Source: a virus
Direction: 5' to 3' (one strand)
DNA length: 20,988 bases
Virus record (IMG/VR): IMGVR_UViG_3300031669_000284
Coordinates: 1 to 20,988 of that record
Shown here one piece after another: positions 7,819 through 12,792 of this stretch (the first letter of the stretch is position 1; the number at the start of each line of letters is the position of its first letter). Both the position numbers and the translations under genes were made by a program. Below the pieces are notes generated by a model. That model was not told where the DNA came from. It ran no database searches and was given only the letters and a program-made list of their open reading frames with translations.

Positions 7819-7826
7819 ATATTCAG

Positions 7827-7979
7827 ATGTGCATCTATTCTGACGCATTTAGTGCGCTGCAAGACTTTTACATGCTCTGGATGGAATTGTATGCAGAGTA
7901 TTCATTTGAGTTTGCTAATGAAACTGCTGCGCATCTTGCAGACTTGGAAGTTTCTCGTTTGATTAATGAGAAAGATTGA
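7827..7979 (+). CDS. Small early protein, 50 aa
   Basis: A 50-residue acidic, aromatic-rich protein (MCIYSDAFSALQDFYMLWME, ending VSRLINEKD). It is the first rightward gene after the control region. The start is well set by CGATTGGAG eight bases upstream. No motif is recognised and no membrane segment is clear. Immediately after its stop comes a large imperfect hairpin (7979-8029). First-position small phage genes often encode host takeover or regulatory peptides, but nothing in the sequence shows that here. Confidence 0.65.
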   Translation: MCIYSDAFSALQDFYMLWMELYAEYSFEFANETAAHLADLEVSRLINEKD

Positions 7980-8029
7980 ACTTTTTACATCACTCATTGT
8001 CTAACTGATAGTGAGTGAGATAAAAAGTT
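7979..8029. repeat. 18-bp-arm inverted repeat between two early genes
   Basis: Left arm 7979-7996 and right arm 8012-8029 pair over 18 positions with only a two-base mismatch: AACTTTTTA-CA-TCACTCA against TGAGTGA-GA-TAAAAAGTT, loop 15 bases. No T-run follows it on either strand, so it is not a classical terminator. It may act as an RNA processing or stability hairpin, or as a protein site. Confidence 0.75.
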
Positions 8030-8039
8030 TAACGCGCAA

Positions 8040-8062
8040 GTCTACACGCGTACATTGTAGAC
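8040..8062. repeat. Inverted repeat GTCTACA / TGTAGAC before ribosome site
   Basis: Perfect 7-bp arms (8040-8046 and 8056-8062) with a 9-base loop, ending three bases before the CGATTGGAG ribosome site of the next gene. It could be an operator or an mRNA hairpin. Confidence 0.6.
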
Positions 8063-8065
8063 ATA

Positions 8066-8074
8066 CGATTGGAG
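8066..8074 (+). promoter_or_regulatory. Extended ribosome site CGATTGGAG
   Basis: Nine bases before the ATG at 8084. It rules out an in-frame TTG at 8069, which would lie inside the ribosome site itself. Confidence 0.7.
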
Positions 8075-8083
8075 ATTGCAGAC

Positions 8084-8386
8084 ATGAACAATACAATTAC
8101 GAAAGCACGTCATAAGATTGCAGACGTTACTTATAAGTCAGTTGTGACAATTGACTGGAGTGATTGCACTGTAGAAGACGTGCAACAGCTCGCTGCGCAA
8201 AAAGTAGTTAATAAGATGCTGACTGAGCACAACAATACTAAAACTCCAATAAAAGAGAGCATGACAATCTATGCACGCGATTACAAACAGGGATTGCGTC
8301 GTGCTGCGCAAACTCCAGAGCAGATTCTTGCAGCGTTGTCAGAAGATCAACTCATTCAGTTGATGAAAGACAGGGGTTTGATGTAA
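8084..8386 (+). CDS. Early protein of 100 aa, paralogue of the 113-aa protein at 14500
   Basis: 100 residues from the ATG selected by CGATTGGAG. Its layout matches the protein at 14500-14841: a short beta-like segment (VVTIDW against IIVSFDV), a helix beginning TVEDVQQLA against TVHELAVAE, then QGLRRAAQTP against PGVRRARTTKTP, then ALSEDQLIQLMKD against ALSGMSAEDLAALLEK. The C-terminal helix motif also ends the Mom-like protein. No enzyme motif is present; small nucleic-acid-binding or regulatory protein is a reasonable guess. Placed between a pair of hairpins and the 9-bp repeat array. Confidence 0.8.
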   Translation: MNNTITKARHKIADVTYKSVVTIDWSDCTVEDVQQLAAQKVVNKMLTEHNNTKTPIKESMTIYARDYKQGLRRAAQTPEQILAALSEDQLIQLMKDRGLM

Positions 8387-8451
8387 TAACGTGCATATGA
8401 AGTTATCTGCATTCAATTGATCGAGTGCAGATAGCTGCATCTGTCCCGTTA

Positions 8452-8492
8452 CTTAATAAAAGGCGTAACAATTTGTTATGGGATTTATTAAG
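8452..8492. repeat. 41-bp interrupted palindrome built around the 15-bp element
   Basis: Outer arms CTTAATAAA (8452-8460) and TTTATTAAG (8484-8492) are perfectly complementary and centred on the same base (8472) as the inner palindrome at 8465-8479. The copy at 10979 keeps part of the same outer arms (ATAAA and TTTAT) at the same distance from its centre. Confidence 0.75.
8465..8479. promoter_or_regulatory. 15-bp palindrome copy 2, GTAACAATTTGTTAT
   Basis: One base from the perfect element (final T instead of C). It lies 24 bases before the first 9-bp iteron, inside the larger palindrome 8452-8492. Confidence 0.72.
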
Positions 8493-8502
8493 ATAATCTG
8501 TG

Positions 8503-8565
8503 AGGTGTTGTATATGTTAGTAGTGTTGTATATGTTGTATATGTTGGAAGTGTTTAGAGTGTTAG
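8503..8565 (+). repeat. Left iteron cluster: seven 9-bp units with TGTT core
   Basis: Units start at 8503, 8512, 8521, 8530, 8539, 8548 and 8557: AGGTGTTGT, ATATGTTAG, TAGTGTTGT, ATATGTTGT, ATATGTTGG, AAGTGTTTA, GAGTGTTAG. Every unit has TGTT at positions 4-7 and there are no gaps between units. Confidence 0.85.
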
Positions 8566-8616
8566 TAAGTGACATATGCTCTTAAAAAAATATTTAAAAA
8601 ACAAGCATGCAGCTTA

Positions 8617-8661
8617 CTAACATCATTAACACTCGCAACACGTGCAACACTTGCAACACTC
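8617..8661 (-). repeat. Right iteron cluster: five 9-bp units in inverse orientation
   Basis: Units at 8617, 8626, 8635, 8644 and 8653: CTAACATCA, TTAACACTC, GCAACACGT, GCAACACTT, GCAACACTC. They are the inverse of the left units and mirror the left cluster exactly around position 8591. The -35 box of the downstream promoter lies inside the last two units. Confidence 0.85.
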
Positions 8662-8678
8662 TGTCACGCTGCTATAAT
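8651..8678 (+). promoter_or_regulatory. Promoter TTGCAA-N16-TATAAT overlapping iterons
   Basis: TTGCAA at 8651-8656 and a perfect TATAAT at 8673-8678, spacer 16. It would start transcripts near 8685 and read the 8753 gene. The -35 box is inside the right iteron cluster, so a protein bound to the iterons should affect it. Confidence 0.65.
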
Positions 8679-8752
8679 GAGTCACATGCTGTCACTAGAT
8701 ACATGAGACAGCGCAGCAACGCTCACTATTGCAGACAAGTAAGGTAAATAAC

Positions 8753-9232
8753 ATGGCAACAATGAAGGCTGGAATGGTCACGACCGTTCGCATCTCCCCG
8801 AAGGATTGTATATCCATCCTGGACATATTGGACGTGGCGCAGGTGAGGAGGGACAATATGTCCTTCGCCAGTTGTACGTCCCTTGCATTGTCATCCTTGA
8901 TAGGGATGGCCCGACAAGCTGGCATCATCGAGGAGCCAGACGGATTCGCCTTCCTTGATAAGGTTGGCCCGTATAGGGATGGGAAGAATAATAAGGTGAA
9001 ACGCCTTACTTCTAATAGCCTGTATCTAGCAGCCCAGCATGGCTCTGCTGCAATCTCCCTCCCTCGCGTTAATACAAGCATGCCGCCGCAAGTCATGGAG
9101 GAGCAGGCCCTCCGAGAACTTAAGGACAGGTTCACGAAGTTGAATGACCGGAAGGAGGCAGACATTCCCCTCTCAATGGAGGAGGAGAAGGAATGGCAGG
9201 CATGCTTCTCTGTCCTGTATCCGGATGGATAA
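8753..9232 (+). CDS. Possible ribbon-helix-helix DNA-binding protein, 159 aa
   Basis: 159 residues from the ATG at 8753, with AAGG nine bases upstream. The N-terminus has a short strand (about residues 8-14, MVTTVRIS) followed by two helices (ISILDILDVAQVRR and CTSLALSSLIGMARQAG), the strand-helix-helix plan of ribbon-helix-helix (RHH) proteins; RHH proteins such as CopG, omega or ParR bind short tandem repeats. The C-terminal half is helical and charged (LRELKDRFTKLNDR). Its gene is the first downstream of the 9-bp iteron array and its promoter overlaps the array, which is the usual layout of an autoregulated array-binding protein. The RHH assignment is by eye and needs structural confirmation. 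Confidence 0.72.
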   Translation: MATMKAGMVTTVRISPKDCISILDILDVAQVRRDNMSFASCTSLALSSLIGMARQAGIIEEPDGFAFLDKVGPYRDGKNNKVKRLTSNSLYLAAQHGSAAISLPRVNTSMPPQVMEEQALRELKDRFTKLNDRKEADIPLSMEEEKEWQACFSVLYPDG

Positions 9233-9332
9233 TGCAACCGGGTGTAACGAGGGCGTCTATGCTGCTACTGTTTGCAATGACACCAGGCATGTGAAGATAA
9301 AGAAAGATAAATTGAACTATCGACGCGATTGA
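9225..9332 (+). CDS. Possible microprotein, 35 aa
   Basis: A 35-residue frame (MDNATGCNEGVYAATVCNDT, then KIKKDKLNYRRD) whose ATG overlaps the stop of the 8753 gene by eight bases. It has two cysteines and a basic C-terminus. No ribosome site is evident, so it depends on coupling if it is translated at all. Function unknown. Confidence 0.35.
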   Translation: MDNATGCNEGVYAATVCNDTRHVKIKKDKLNYRRD

Positions 9333-9365
9333 TTGTCTAACACTATGTACAACACAACAATGCAA

Positions 9366-9374
9366 CGATTGGAG
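9366..9374 (+). promoter_or_regulatory. Extended ribosome site CGATTGGAG
   Basis: Eight bases before the ATG at 9383; same element as at 7810 and 8066. Confidence 0.7.
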
Positions 9375-9382
9375 TTATTGCG

Positions 9383-9634
9383 ATGCAACTTCCCGCAGCA
9401 GAGCAATTCGATGTATTCATTCGCCCTCGCTGGCAGGGTCAACCTGCCCCTGGATATAGTCGAGTGAAGGTTACGATAGTGAATGATCGACCTTCACTCG
9501 ATTTCATACATACGGCATTCCTTCGCATTGTGAAGGAATTGTTGGAGGAACGTGGATACGTGAAAGACGGAGAGGAAAAATGCCTAACAGTGACGGATAT
9601 ATTAACCTTTGCAATGCAGAAGTATGCGTCGTGA
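9383..9634 (+). CDS. Hypothetical early protein, 83 aa
   Basis: 83 residues with a beta-rich first half (FDVFIRPRWQGQPAPGYSRVKVTIVN) and a helical second half (FLRIVKELLEERGY, VTDILTFAMQKYAS). The start is fixed by CGATTGGAG. No family recognised. Following bases 9635-9677 contain GGAGG for the next gene. Confidence 0.72.
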   Translation: MQLPAAEQFDVFIRPRWQGQPAPGYSRVKVTIVNDRPSLDFIHTAFLRIVKELLEERGYVKDGEEKCLTVTDILTFAMQKYAS

Positions 9635-9677
9635 AGGCGGGAAGTAAGAGGGCTGAGGAAAACAATTGGAGGATGCA

Positions 9678-9881
9678 ATGCAAACCGACGCACAAAGGAA
9701 CATCACCGCGACAAAGCGAGCCGCCTGCCGAACTGGCAATAGAATCGTGGAGACACCGATCAGGTGTATCATAATGCCCGGCTACTCTCTTCCACCCGCC
9801 CGTGTTGAAGTGGATGCGGCGCTGCAAAAGTTGACAGCGGCGCAACTTATGTCGATAATTAATAAGAGGATGCAGGCATGA
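9678..9881 (+). CDS. Hypothetical small protein, 67 aa, with QLxxIINKRxQ tail
   Basis: 67 residues from the ATG at 9678, chosen because CAATTGGAGG lies five bases upstream. It is basic in its first half and ends ALQKLTAAQLMSIINKRMQA. The tail matches that of the 19-aa peptide at 10455 (TRQQLLAIINKRLQK). An overlapping frame from 9631 or 9673 to 9774, and a shorter start at 9774 giving only the last 35 residues, are alternatives; the true arrangement is uncertain. Its stop overlaps the next start by ATGA. A promoter-like sequence lies inside its 3' end. Confidence 0.5.
   Translation: MQTDAQRNITATKRAACRTGNRIVETPIRCIIMPGYSLPPARVEVDAALQKLTAAQLMSIINKRMQA
9831..9859 (+). promoter_or_regulatory. 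Promoter TTGACA-N17-GATAAT
   Basis: A consensus -35 and near-consensus -10 at ideal spacing, within the 3' end of the 67-aa gene. Transcripts would begin near 9866 and read the 30-aa, WDAA-repeat and following genes. The first bases, GTTGACAGCGGCG, resemble the promoter at 14335 (GTTGACAGCGACG). Confidence 0.6.
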
Positions 9882-9970
9882 GCAATGTAAGAAAGAAACC
9901 CAATGACAACAAGCGCAATTCTCTTGCAGCAGTGGAAGCATTGCCGGTTGATGTGGGAGAAGCGGCATGA
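9878..9970 (+). CDS. Microprotein, 30 aa
   Basis: 30 residues (MSNVRKKPNDNKRNSLAAVE to DVGEAA), with AAGAGG upstream and ATGA overlaps at both ends. A basic first half and acidic second half. Function unknown; it may serve mainly to couple translation of its neighbours. Confidence 0.5.
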   Translation: MSNVRKKPNDNKRNSLAAVEALPVDVGEAA

Positions 9971-10458
9971 TCACCACCACGCTAAACCGCATCCGTGCCT
10001 GCGATCCGTGCGCAGAGGGATGGGCGAAACTGCTGGCCGGGCTTGGCAAGACCGAAACCGACGACGAGCCACTTCCCTACGCCAAGATCGTGCGGATCAA
10101 CGGTATTGATGATGCCTTGTGGGCATGTCGCGCAGAGCCACAGCATGCCCGAGAGTGGCGACTGTTTGCAGTCTGGTGCGCTCGGAGGATGCAACACCTG
10201 ATGACTGATCCGCGCTCAATTGCAGCGCTGGATATCGCGGAACGTCATGCGAATGGAACCGCGACGAATGCGGAGTTGGACGCTGCATGGGATGCTGCAG
10301 GGGACGCTGCAATCTACGACGCAGGGAATGTCGCATGGGACGCCGCATGGGATGTCGCATGGGACGCCGCCCAAGCCGTGGCCCGCGCCGTCGCAGGGGA
10401 CGACACATGGGCCGAGCAAACAGCCGAATTTCTGCGCATCGTTGGAGATCCCGCATGA
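9967..10458 (+). CDS. WDAA-repeat protein, 163 aa
   Basis: 163 residues. The first 100 residues are globular (ALWACRAEPQ, WRLFAVWCARRM); residues 105-135 are a run of A-W-D-A tetrapeptides; a short helix (TWAEQTAEFLRIVG) ends it. Proteins of this shape are frequent hypothetical proteins in phages and prophages and have no settled function that I know. The Ala/Trp/Asp repeats likely form a regular helix. The gene is visibly richer in GC than its neighbours, which suggests a recent origin from another phage. ATGA overlaps on both sides. Confidence 0.75.
   Translation: MITTTLNRIRACDPCAEGWAKLLAGLGKTETDDEPLPYAKIVRINGIDDALWACRAEPQHAREWRLFAVWCARRMQHLMTDPRSIAALDIAERHANGTATNAELDAAWDAAGDAAIYDAGNVAWDAAWDVAWDAAQAVARAVAGDDTWAEQTAEFLRIVGDPA
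10279..10371 (+). repeat. 12-bp in-frame repeats encoding AWDA units
   Basis: Variants of GCATGGGAYGYC repeat in frame, giving DAAWDAAGDAA and AWDAAWDVAWDAA. Such near-identical units are prone to slip in copying, so length variation is expected between relatives. Confidence 0.75.
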
Positions 10459-10514
10459 ATTCCCACACCCGTCAACAACTCCTCGCCATAATCAACAAGC
10501 GCCTGCAAAAATAA
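10455..10514 (+). CDS. Tiny peptide, 19 aa, with IINKR motif
   Basis: A 19-residue frame MNSHTRQQLLAIINKRLQK starting in an ATGA overlap with the WDAA-repeat gene. It is predicted to be one amphipathic basic helix. Its last 15 residues resemble the end of the 67-aa protein at 9678, which argues that it is either a real peptide or the remnant of a lost longer gene. Confidence 0.42.
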   Translation: MNSHTRQQLLAIINKRLQK

Positions 10515-10529
10515 CCGGAAAATTATTTT

Positions 10530-10973
10530 ATGAACACTTATGATATAACGAGCTTTCAAGGAACATATAGGTGGCTATCTAATTTCTGGCCAGTAGAGGT
10601 TCAATATAATGGCATTATATGTCCAACAGTTGAACATGCGTATCAAGCTGCCAAAGCGATAAGTTTTGTTAATGCGAGTAATATTGCACGCCAACCGACG
10701 CCAGGAGACGCTAAACGTGCGGGGCGCCGTGTAATTACAAGGACCGATTGGGAAGAGGTGAAAGAAATTATAATGTTGGATTTATTGCGACAGAAGTTCC
10801 AACATCAAAATATGAAAGAAGCATTACTTGCTACAGGTAAATGTAAGCTTATTGAAGGAAATACATGGAATGACCATTATTGGGGGGTTTGCGGTGGTGA
10901 GGGTAAAAATAGATTGGGACTTTTACTTATGCAAGTGCGCGAGGAATTACAAAAAGGTGAGGTAACGAAATAA
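10530..10973 (+). CDS. NADAR-family protein (YbiA/DUF1768)
   Basis: 147 residues, the normal size of the family, with all of its landmarks: GTYRWLSNFWP (11-21), PTVEHAYQAAKA (32-43), GDAKRAGRRV (59-68), QKF-QNMKEALLATG (88-103), LIEGNTWNDHYWGVCG (107-122) and GKNRLGLLLMQVR (125-137). NADAR proteins act on N-glycosidic bonds of ADP-ribose-related compounds. Some remove ADP-ribose from guanine in DNA as the antidote to DarT-type toxins, others work in riboflavin intermediate breakdown. In a phage it may blunt ADP-ribosylation or NAD-based defence; this is inferred. It is AT-richer than the GC-rich gene before it and has only a weak ribosome site. Confidence 0.9.
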   Translation: MNTYDITSFQGTYRWLSNFWPVEVQYNGIICPTVEHAYQAAKAISFVNASNIARQPTPGDAKRAGRRVITRTDWEEVKEIIMLDLLRQKFQHQNMKEALLATGKCKLIEGNTWNDHYWGVCGGEGKNRLGLLLMQVREELQKGEVTK

Positions 10974-10978
10974 AACCT

Positions 10979-10993
10979 ATAACAAATTGTTAC
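10979..10993. promoter_or_regulatory. 15-bp palindrome copy 3, ATAACAAATTGTTAC
   Basis: Read on the minus strand this is GTAACAATTTGTTAT, identical to copy 2. It sits in the gap between the NADAR gene and the next small-gene cluster, with partial outer arms ATAAA / TTTAT. Confidence 0.72.
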
Positions 10994-11038
10994 GCTGTTT
11001 ATCAATAAAACACACACACAACAATCGAGGATCGAACG

Positions 11039-11236
11039 ATGACCTACCGTGCACAAGTCACCCTCCCCGGCGAAGTTCACACGAAGATGCCCGTTTTCGC
11101 CACCGAAGCTGAGGCAGCGGAGTACGCCGAACAACAGGCCGATGCATGGCGCCTTGTCACCGATTACAACACCGTGTTGGTGGATAAGCCCGCAACACAT
11201 GCCATGCGCCGTGGAAAATTGGTACTTCTGCCATGA
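11039..11236 (+). CDS. Hypothetical protein, 65 aa
   Basis: 65 residues with a compact beta-helix-beta look: MTYRAQVTLPGEV, FATEAEAAEYAEQQADAW, YNTVLVDKPA. Small proteins in which EAAEYAEQ-type helices follow a short strand are common phage hypotheticals. A CAATCGAGG site precedes the ATG, a variant of the window's extended ribosome site. It overlaps the next gene by ATGA. Function unknown. Confidence 0.72.
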   Translation: MTYRAQVTLPGEVHTKMPVFATEAEAAEYAEQQADAWRLVTDYNTVLVDKPATHAMRRGKLVLLP

Positions 11237-11382
11237 GGCTCTGGACTACCTATTACCCCAACGGAGAATATTACTGCTTTGCTATCTCTCATGGCAGTAC
11301 AACCCACTATGATTCAGTGGAGTATAAAAGTATCCATGATGCCTTCCGGGCAGGTGCTCAATGGATTTTAGATAACCTGTAG
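11233..11382 (+). CDS. Hypothetical protein, 49 aa
   Basis: 49 residues (MRLWTTYYPNGEYYCFAISH, ending AFRAGAQWILDNL). It is aromatic-rich with a C-terminal helix. ATGA overlap with the preceding gene. No family recognised. Confidence 0.62.
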   Translation: MRLWTTYYPNGEYYCFAISHGSTTHYDSVEYKSIHDAFRAGAQWILDNL

Positions 11383-11441
11383 GACAAGCCATGTTCCTTC
11401 TCATAAAGAGGGGGCATGTCTGGTATTGCAGGAGTAACAAA

Positions 11442-11711
11442 ATGACAAACGCATACCAACGCCGGCTCTCCCACCGCCTTGCGCGTAAAAGAGAGACATA
11501 CACCGCTCAAAGGTTGGACAATTTCATCCGCATTGACCGTTTCATGTTATCCTTCGAGAATGCCTGGACCGCCCTCTACAATGAGAAGGTGCAGGTGCAA
11601 TATCACAACGGTTGGTATTGGATAATGGGCAGGCGTTTGAGGCATTCCGCCCTAGAGAGATTGACGGAAATAATGCAAGCCGAACTTCACGAACGGGAAT
11701 TAGGAGAATAA
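11442..11711 (+). CDS. Hypothetical protein, 89 aa
   Basis: 89 residues from the ATG at 11442, chosen because CAGGAG lies seven bases upstream; an in-frame ATG at 11391 has no ribosome site. It is basic (RRLSHRLARKRETYTAQR), then has a WTALYNEKVQVQYHNGWYWI segment and a C-terminal helix ending ELHERELGE. The middle resembles a short beta hairpin. No family recognised. Its stop overlaps the next start as TAATG. Confidence 0.65.
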   Translation: MTNAYQRRLSHRLARKRETYTAQRLDNFIRIDRFMLSFENAWTALYNEKVQVQYHNGWYWIMGRRLRHSALERLTEIMQAELHERELGE

Positions 11712-11902
11712 TGATGCCGATGAACAGGAACAATTACAGGGAAATTGCAAAATGTATCAATTGCTCCCTTGATTACCACACCAACAAGAGGATAAACACC
11801 GCAAATCTGCTCGCAACCCTCTGTGATTATTTCAAGGAGAACAATCCTCGTTTCAACGCAGAGAAATTCAAAGACGCCTGTCTCACTGAGGAAGGAGAAT
11901 AA
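11711..11902 (+). CDS. Hypothetical protein, 63 aa
   Basis: 63 residues, MMPMNRNNYREIAKCINCSL then TANLLATLCDYFKENNPRF and KFKDACLTEEGE. Helical, with four cysteines but no paired CxxC sites beyond CINC. The start has TAGGAGAATA directly upstream. No family recognised. Confidence 0.65.
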   Translation: MMPMNRNNYREIAKCINCSLDYHTNKRINTANLLATLCDYFKENNPRFNAEKFKDACLTEEGE

Positions 11903-11904
11903 CC

Positions 11905-12111
11905 ATGCTCCGTAGAGGAAATCGTGATACCCTAACCGCAGATCAGCGCCGTTATGATCGCATCCTTCGCAACTACGACCGTATCGGGCAGAAGAGGGAG
12001 AAGGAGGAGGGTGAACGTATTATCATCATCCTCATTGTATCCCTCTGTGCACTGTTGATTACCGGTAGTATGATCTCCATCCTCCTAACAATATACGGTA
12101 TACACCCATGA
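11905..12111 (+). CDS. Small single-pass membrane protein, 68 aa
   Basis: 68 residues. Residues 1-38 are highly charged and basic (RRYDRILRNYDRIGQKREKE); residues about 39-65 are one hydrophobic segment (IIIILIVSLCALLITGSM and on). By the positive-inside rule the N-terminus should be cytoplasmic. GAAGGAG lies before the ATG. Phage proteins of this form may act in lysis timing, superinfection exclusion or host membrane change; the sequence does not say which. ATGA overlap with the next gene. Confidence 0.68.
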   Translation: MLRRGNRDTLTADQRRYDRILRNYDRIGQKREKEEGERIIIILIVSLCALLITGSMISILLTIYGIHP

Positions 12112-12296
12112 ACATCCTTAGCTACGATGCATGGAAATTGATGAGTCCTGAAGATGAGTGCCCCTCACTCCCCGAAGTTCCCGAGAAGGTGATAGAGGCA
12201 AAATTACAGGAATGGGTGCAAGACCCGCCCCGCTGGCTGTGGGAGAAGGTTGAAGAAGCCTGCCTTGAGGATTGGAAAAACAGGAATAAAAGATGA
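12108..12296 (+). CDS. Hypothetical acidic protein, 62 aa
   Basis: 62 residues with many Trp, Pro and Glu (WKLMSPEDECPSLPEVPEK, then QDPPRWLWEKVEEACLEDW). No family recognised. ATGA overlaps at both ends link it to the membrane protein before and the next gene after. Confidence 0.62.
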   Translation: MNILSYDAWKLMSPEDECPSLPEVPEKVIEAKLQEWVQDPPRWLWEKVEEACLEDWKNRNKR

Positions 12297-12478
12297 CAAC
12301 TGCCCTTTTCATCCTCTACTTCTTCCTCCCCGTACATAAGGTGCACAAGGAGACAAGAAAGGAGATATGCCCCGGCGCAACCTACTTCATAGTACATGGG
12401 CATCATGCTCCTTGGATGAAACATGAGAAGTTGCTGTGCAGGATTGGTAAACATGACTTTTACGGAGATAAGAAATGA
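12293..12478 (+). CDS. Hypothetical protein with hydrophobic N-terminus, 61 aa
   Basis: 61 residues. MTTALFILYFFLPVHKVHKE gives a short hydrophobic N-terminus that could be a membrane anchor or signal-like segment; the rest has several His and Lys (YFIVHGHHAPWMKHEK, CRIGKHDFYGDKK). Function unknown. ATGA overlaps at both ends. Confidence 0.58.
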   Translation: MTTALFILYFFLPVHKVHKETRKEICPGATYFIVHGHHAPWMKHEKLLCRIGKHDFYGDKK

Positions 12479-12792
12479 CCAACATGCACCGTGAGGCTTT
12501 TGAGCGGGTGGCTAAGGCCAATGGCTTCGATATTAAGCGGGATAAACATCTCAAGGAAGAGTATGCCGAAACGGCGACCCACTTCGCTTTTATAGGCTGG
12601 CAAGCCGCCCTTTGCTACCGCGACGAACAGGATCAGACAGGTGTCTGGCGTTGCTACAAGGAATACATGAGCGGCGACGGTGGACGCGTTCATTCCGAAA
12701 AATTCGCCAAGACAAAAGCGGACATGCTCATTTTCAAAAGCCAAGGTTACGACTGCGAAAAGTTGAGCGACGAACAGGAGAAGCAGGCATGA
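12475..12792 (+). CDS. Hypothetical phage protein, 105 aa
   Basis: 105 residues with FERVAKANGFDIKRD, YAETATHFAFIGWQAAL and CYRDEQ. The F-x-x-x-A-x-x-x-G-x-D...T-x-x-A-F-x-G-W-Q-A-A pattern is a familiar hypothetical family in phages and prophages, without a known function. GC content is visibly higher than in the genes before it, and that continues into the next gene. ATGA overlaps at both ends. Confidence 0.75.
   Translation: MTNMHREAFERVAKANGFDIKRDKHLKEEYAETATHFAFIGWQAALCYRDEQDQTGVWRCYKEYMSGDGGRVHSEKFAKTKADMLIFKSQGYDCEKLSDEQEKQA

Larger units (their letters stand above)
7403..7826. other. Divergent intergenic control region
   Basis: About 420 bases between the leftward late operon and the rightward early genes. 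No convincing gene is seen. The right half holds several inverted repeats (listed separately) that would suit repressor operators. No textbook -35/-10 pair stood out on either strand, which may mean a phage-specific or activator-dependent promoter. The left half probably carries the leader of the late transcript. Confidence 0.6.
8387..8752. other. Repeat-rich intergenic region (candidate origin, centromere or operator array)
   Basis: About 365 bases without a gene. In order it holds a 41-bp interrupted palindrome, seven 9-bp repeats, an AT-rich core with A7 and A6 tracts (about 8581-8603), five more 9-bp repeats in the opposite orientation, and a promoter for the 8753 gene. The AT-rich core flanked by oriented iterons is the layout of a replication origin or a partition site; the promoter overlap also suits autoregulation. 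Function is inference. Confidence 0.75.

Noticed and set aside
7979-8029. Intrinsic terminator reading of the 18-bp inverted repeat
   Set aside because: The T-run lies inside the stem and none follows it on either strand.
8503-8661. CRISPR array reading of the 9-bp repeats
   Set aside because: Repeats are only 9 bp, contiguous and without spacers, in two opposite orientations, and no cas genes are present; the Cas4-like nuclease is a phage recombination type.
9580-9774. Rightward 64-aa frame overlapping two small genes
   Set aside because: Begins inside the 83-aa gene without a ribosome site; the GGAGG at 9668 is placed for the 9678 start. A shorter version from 9631 stays possible.
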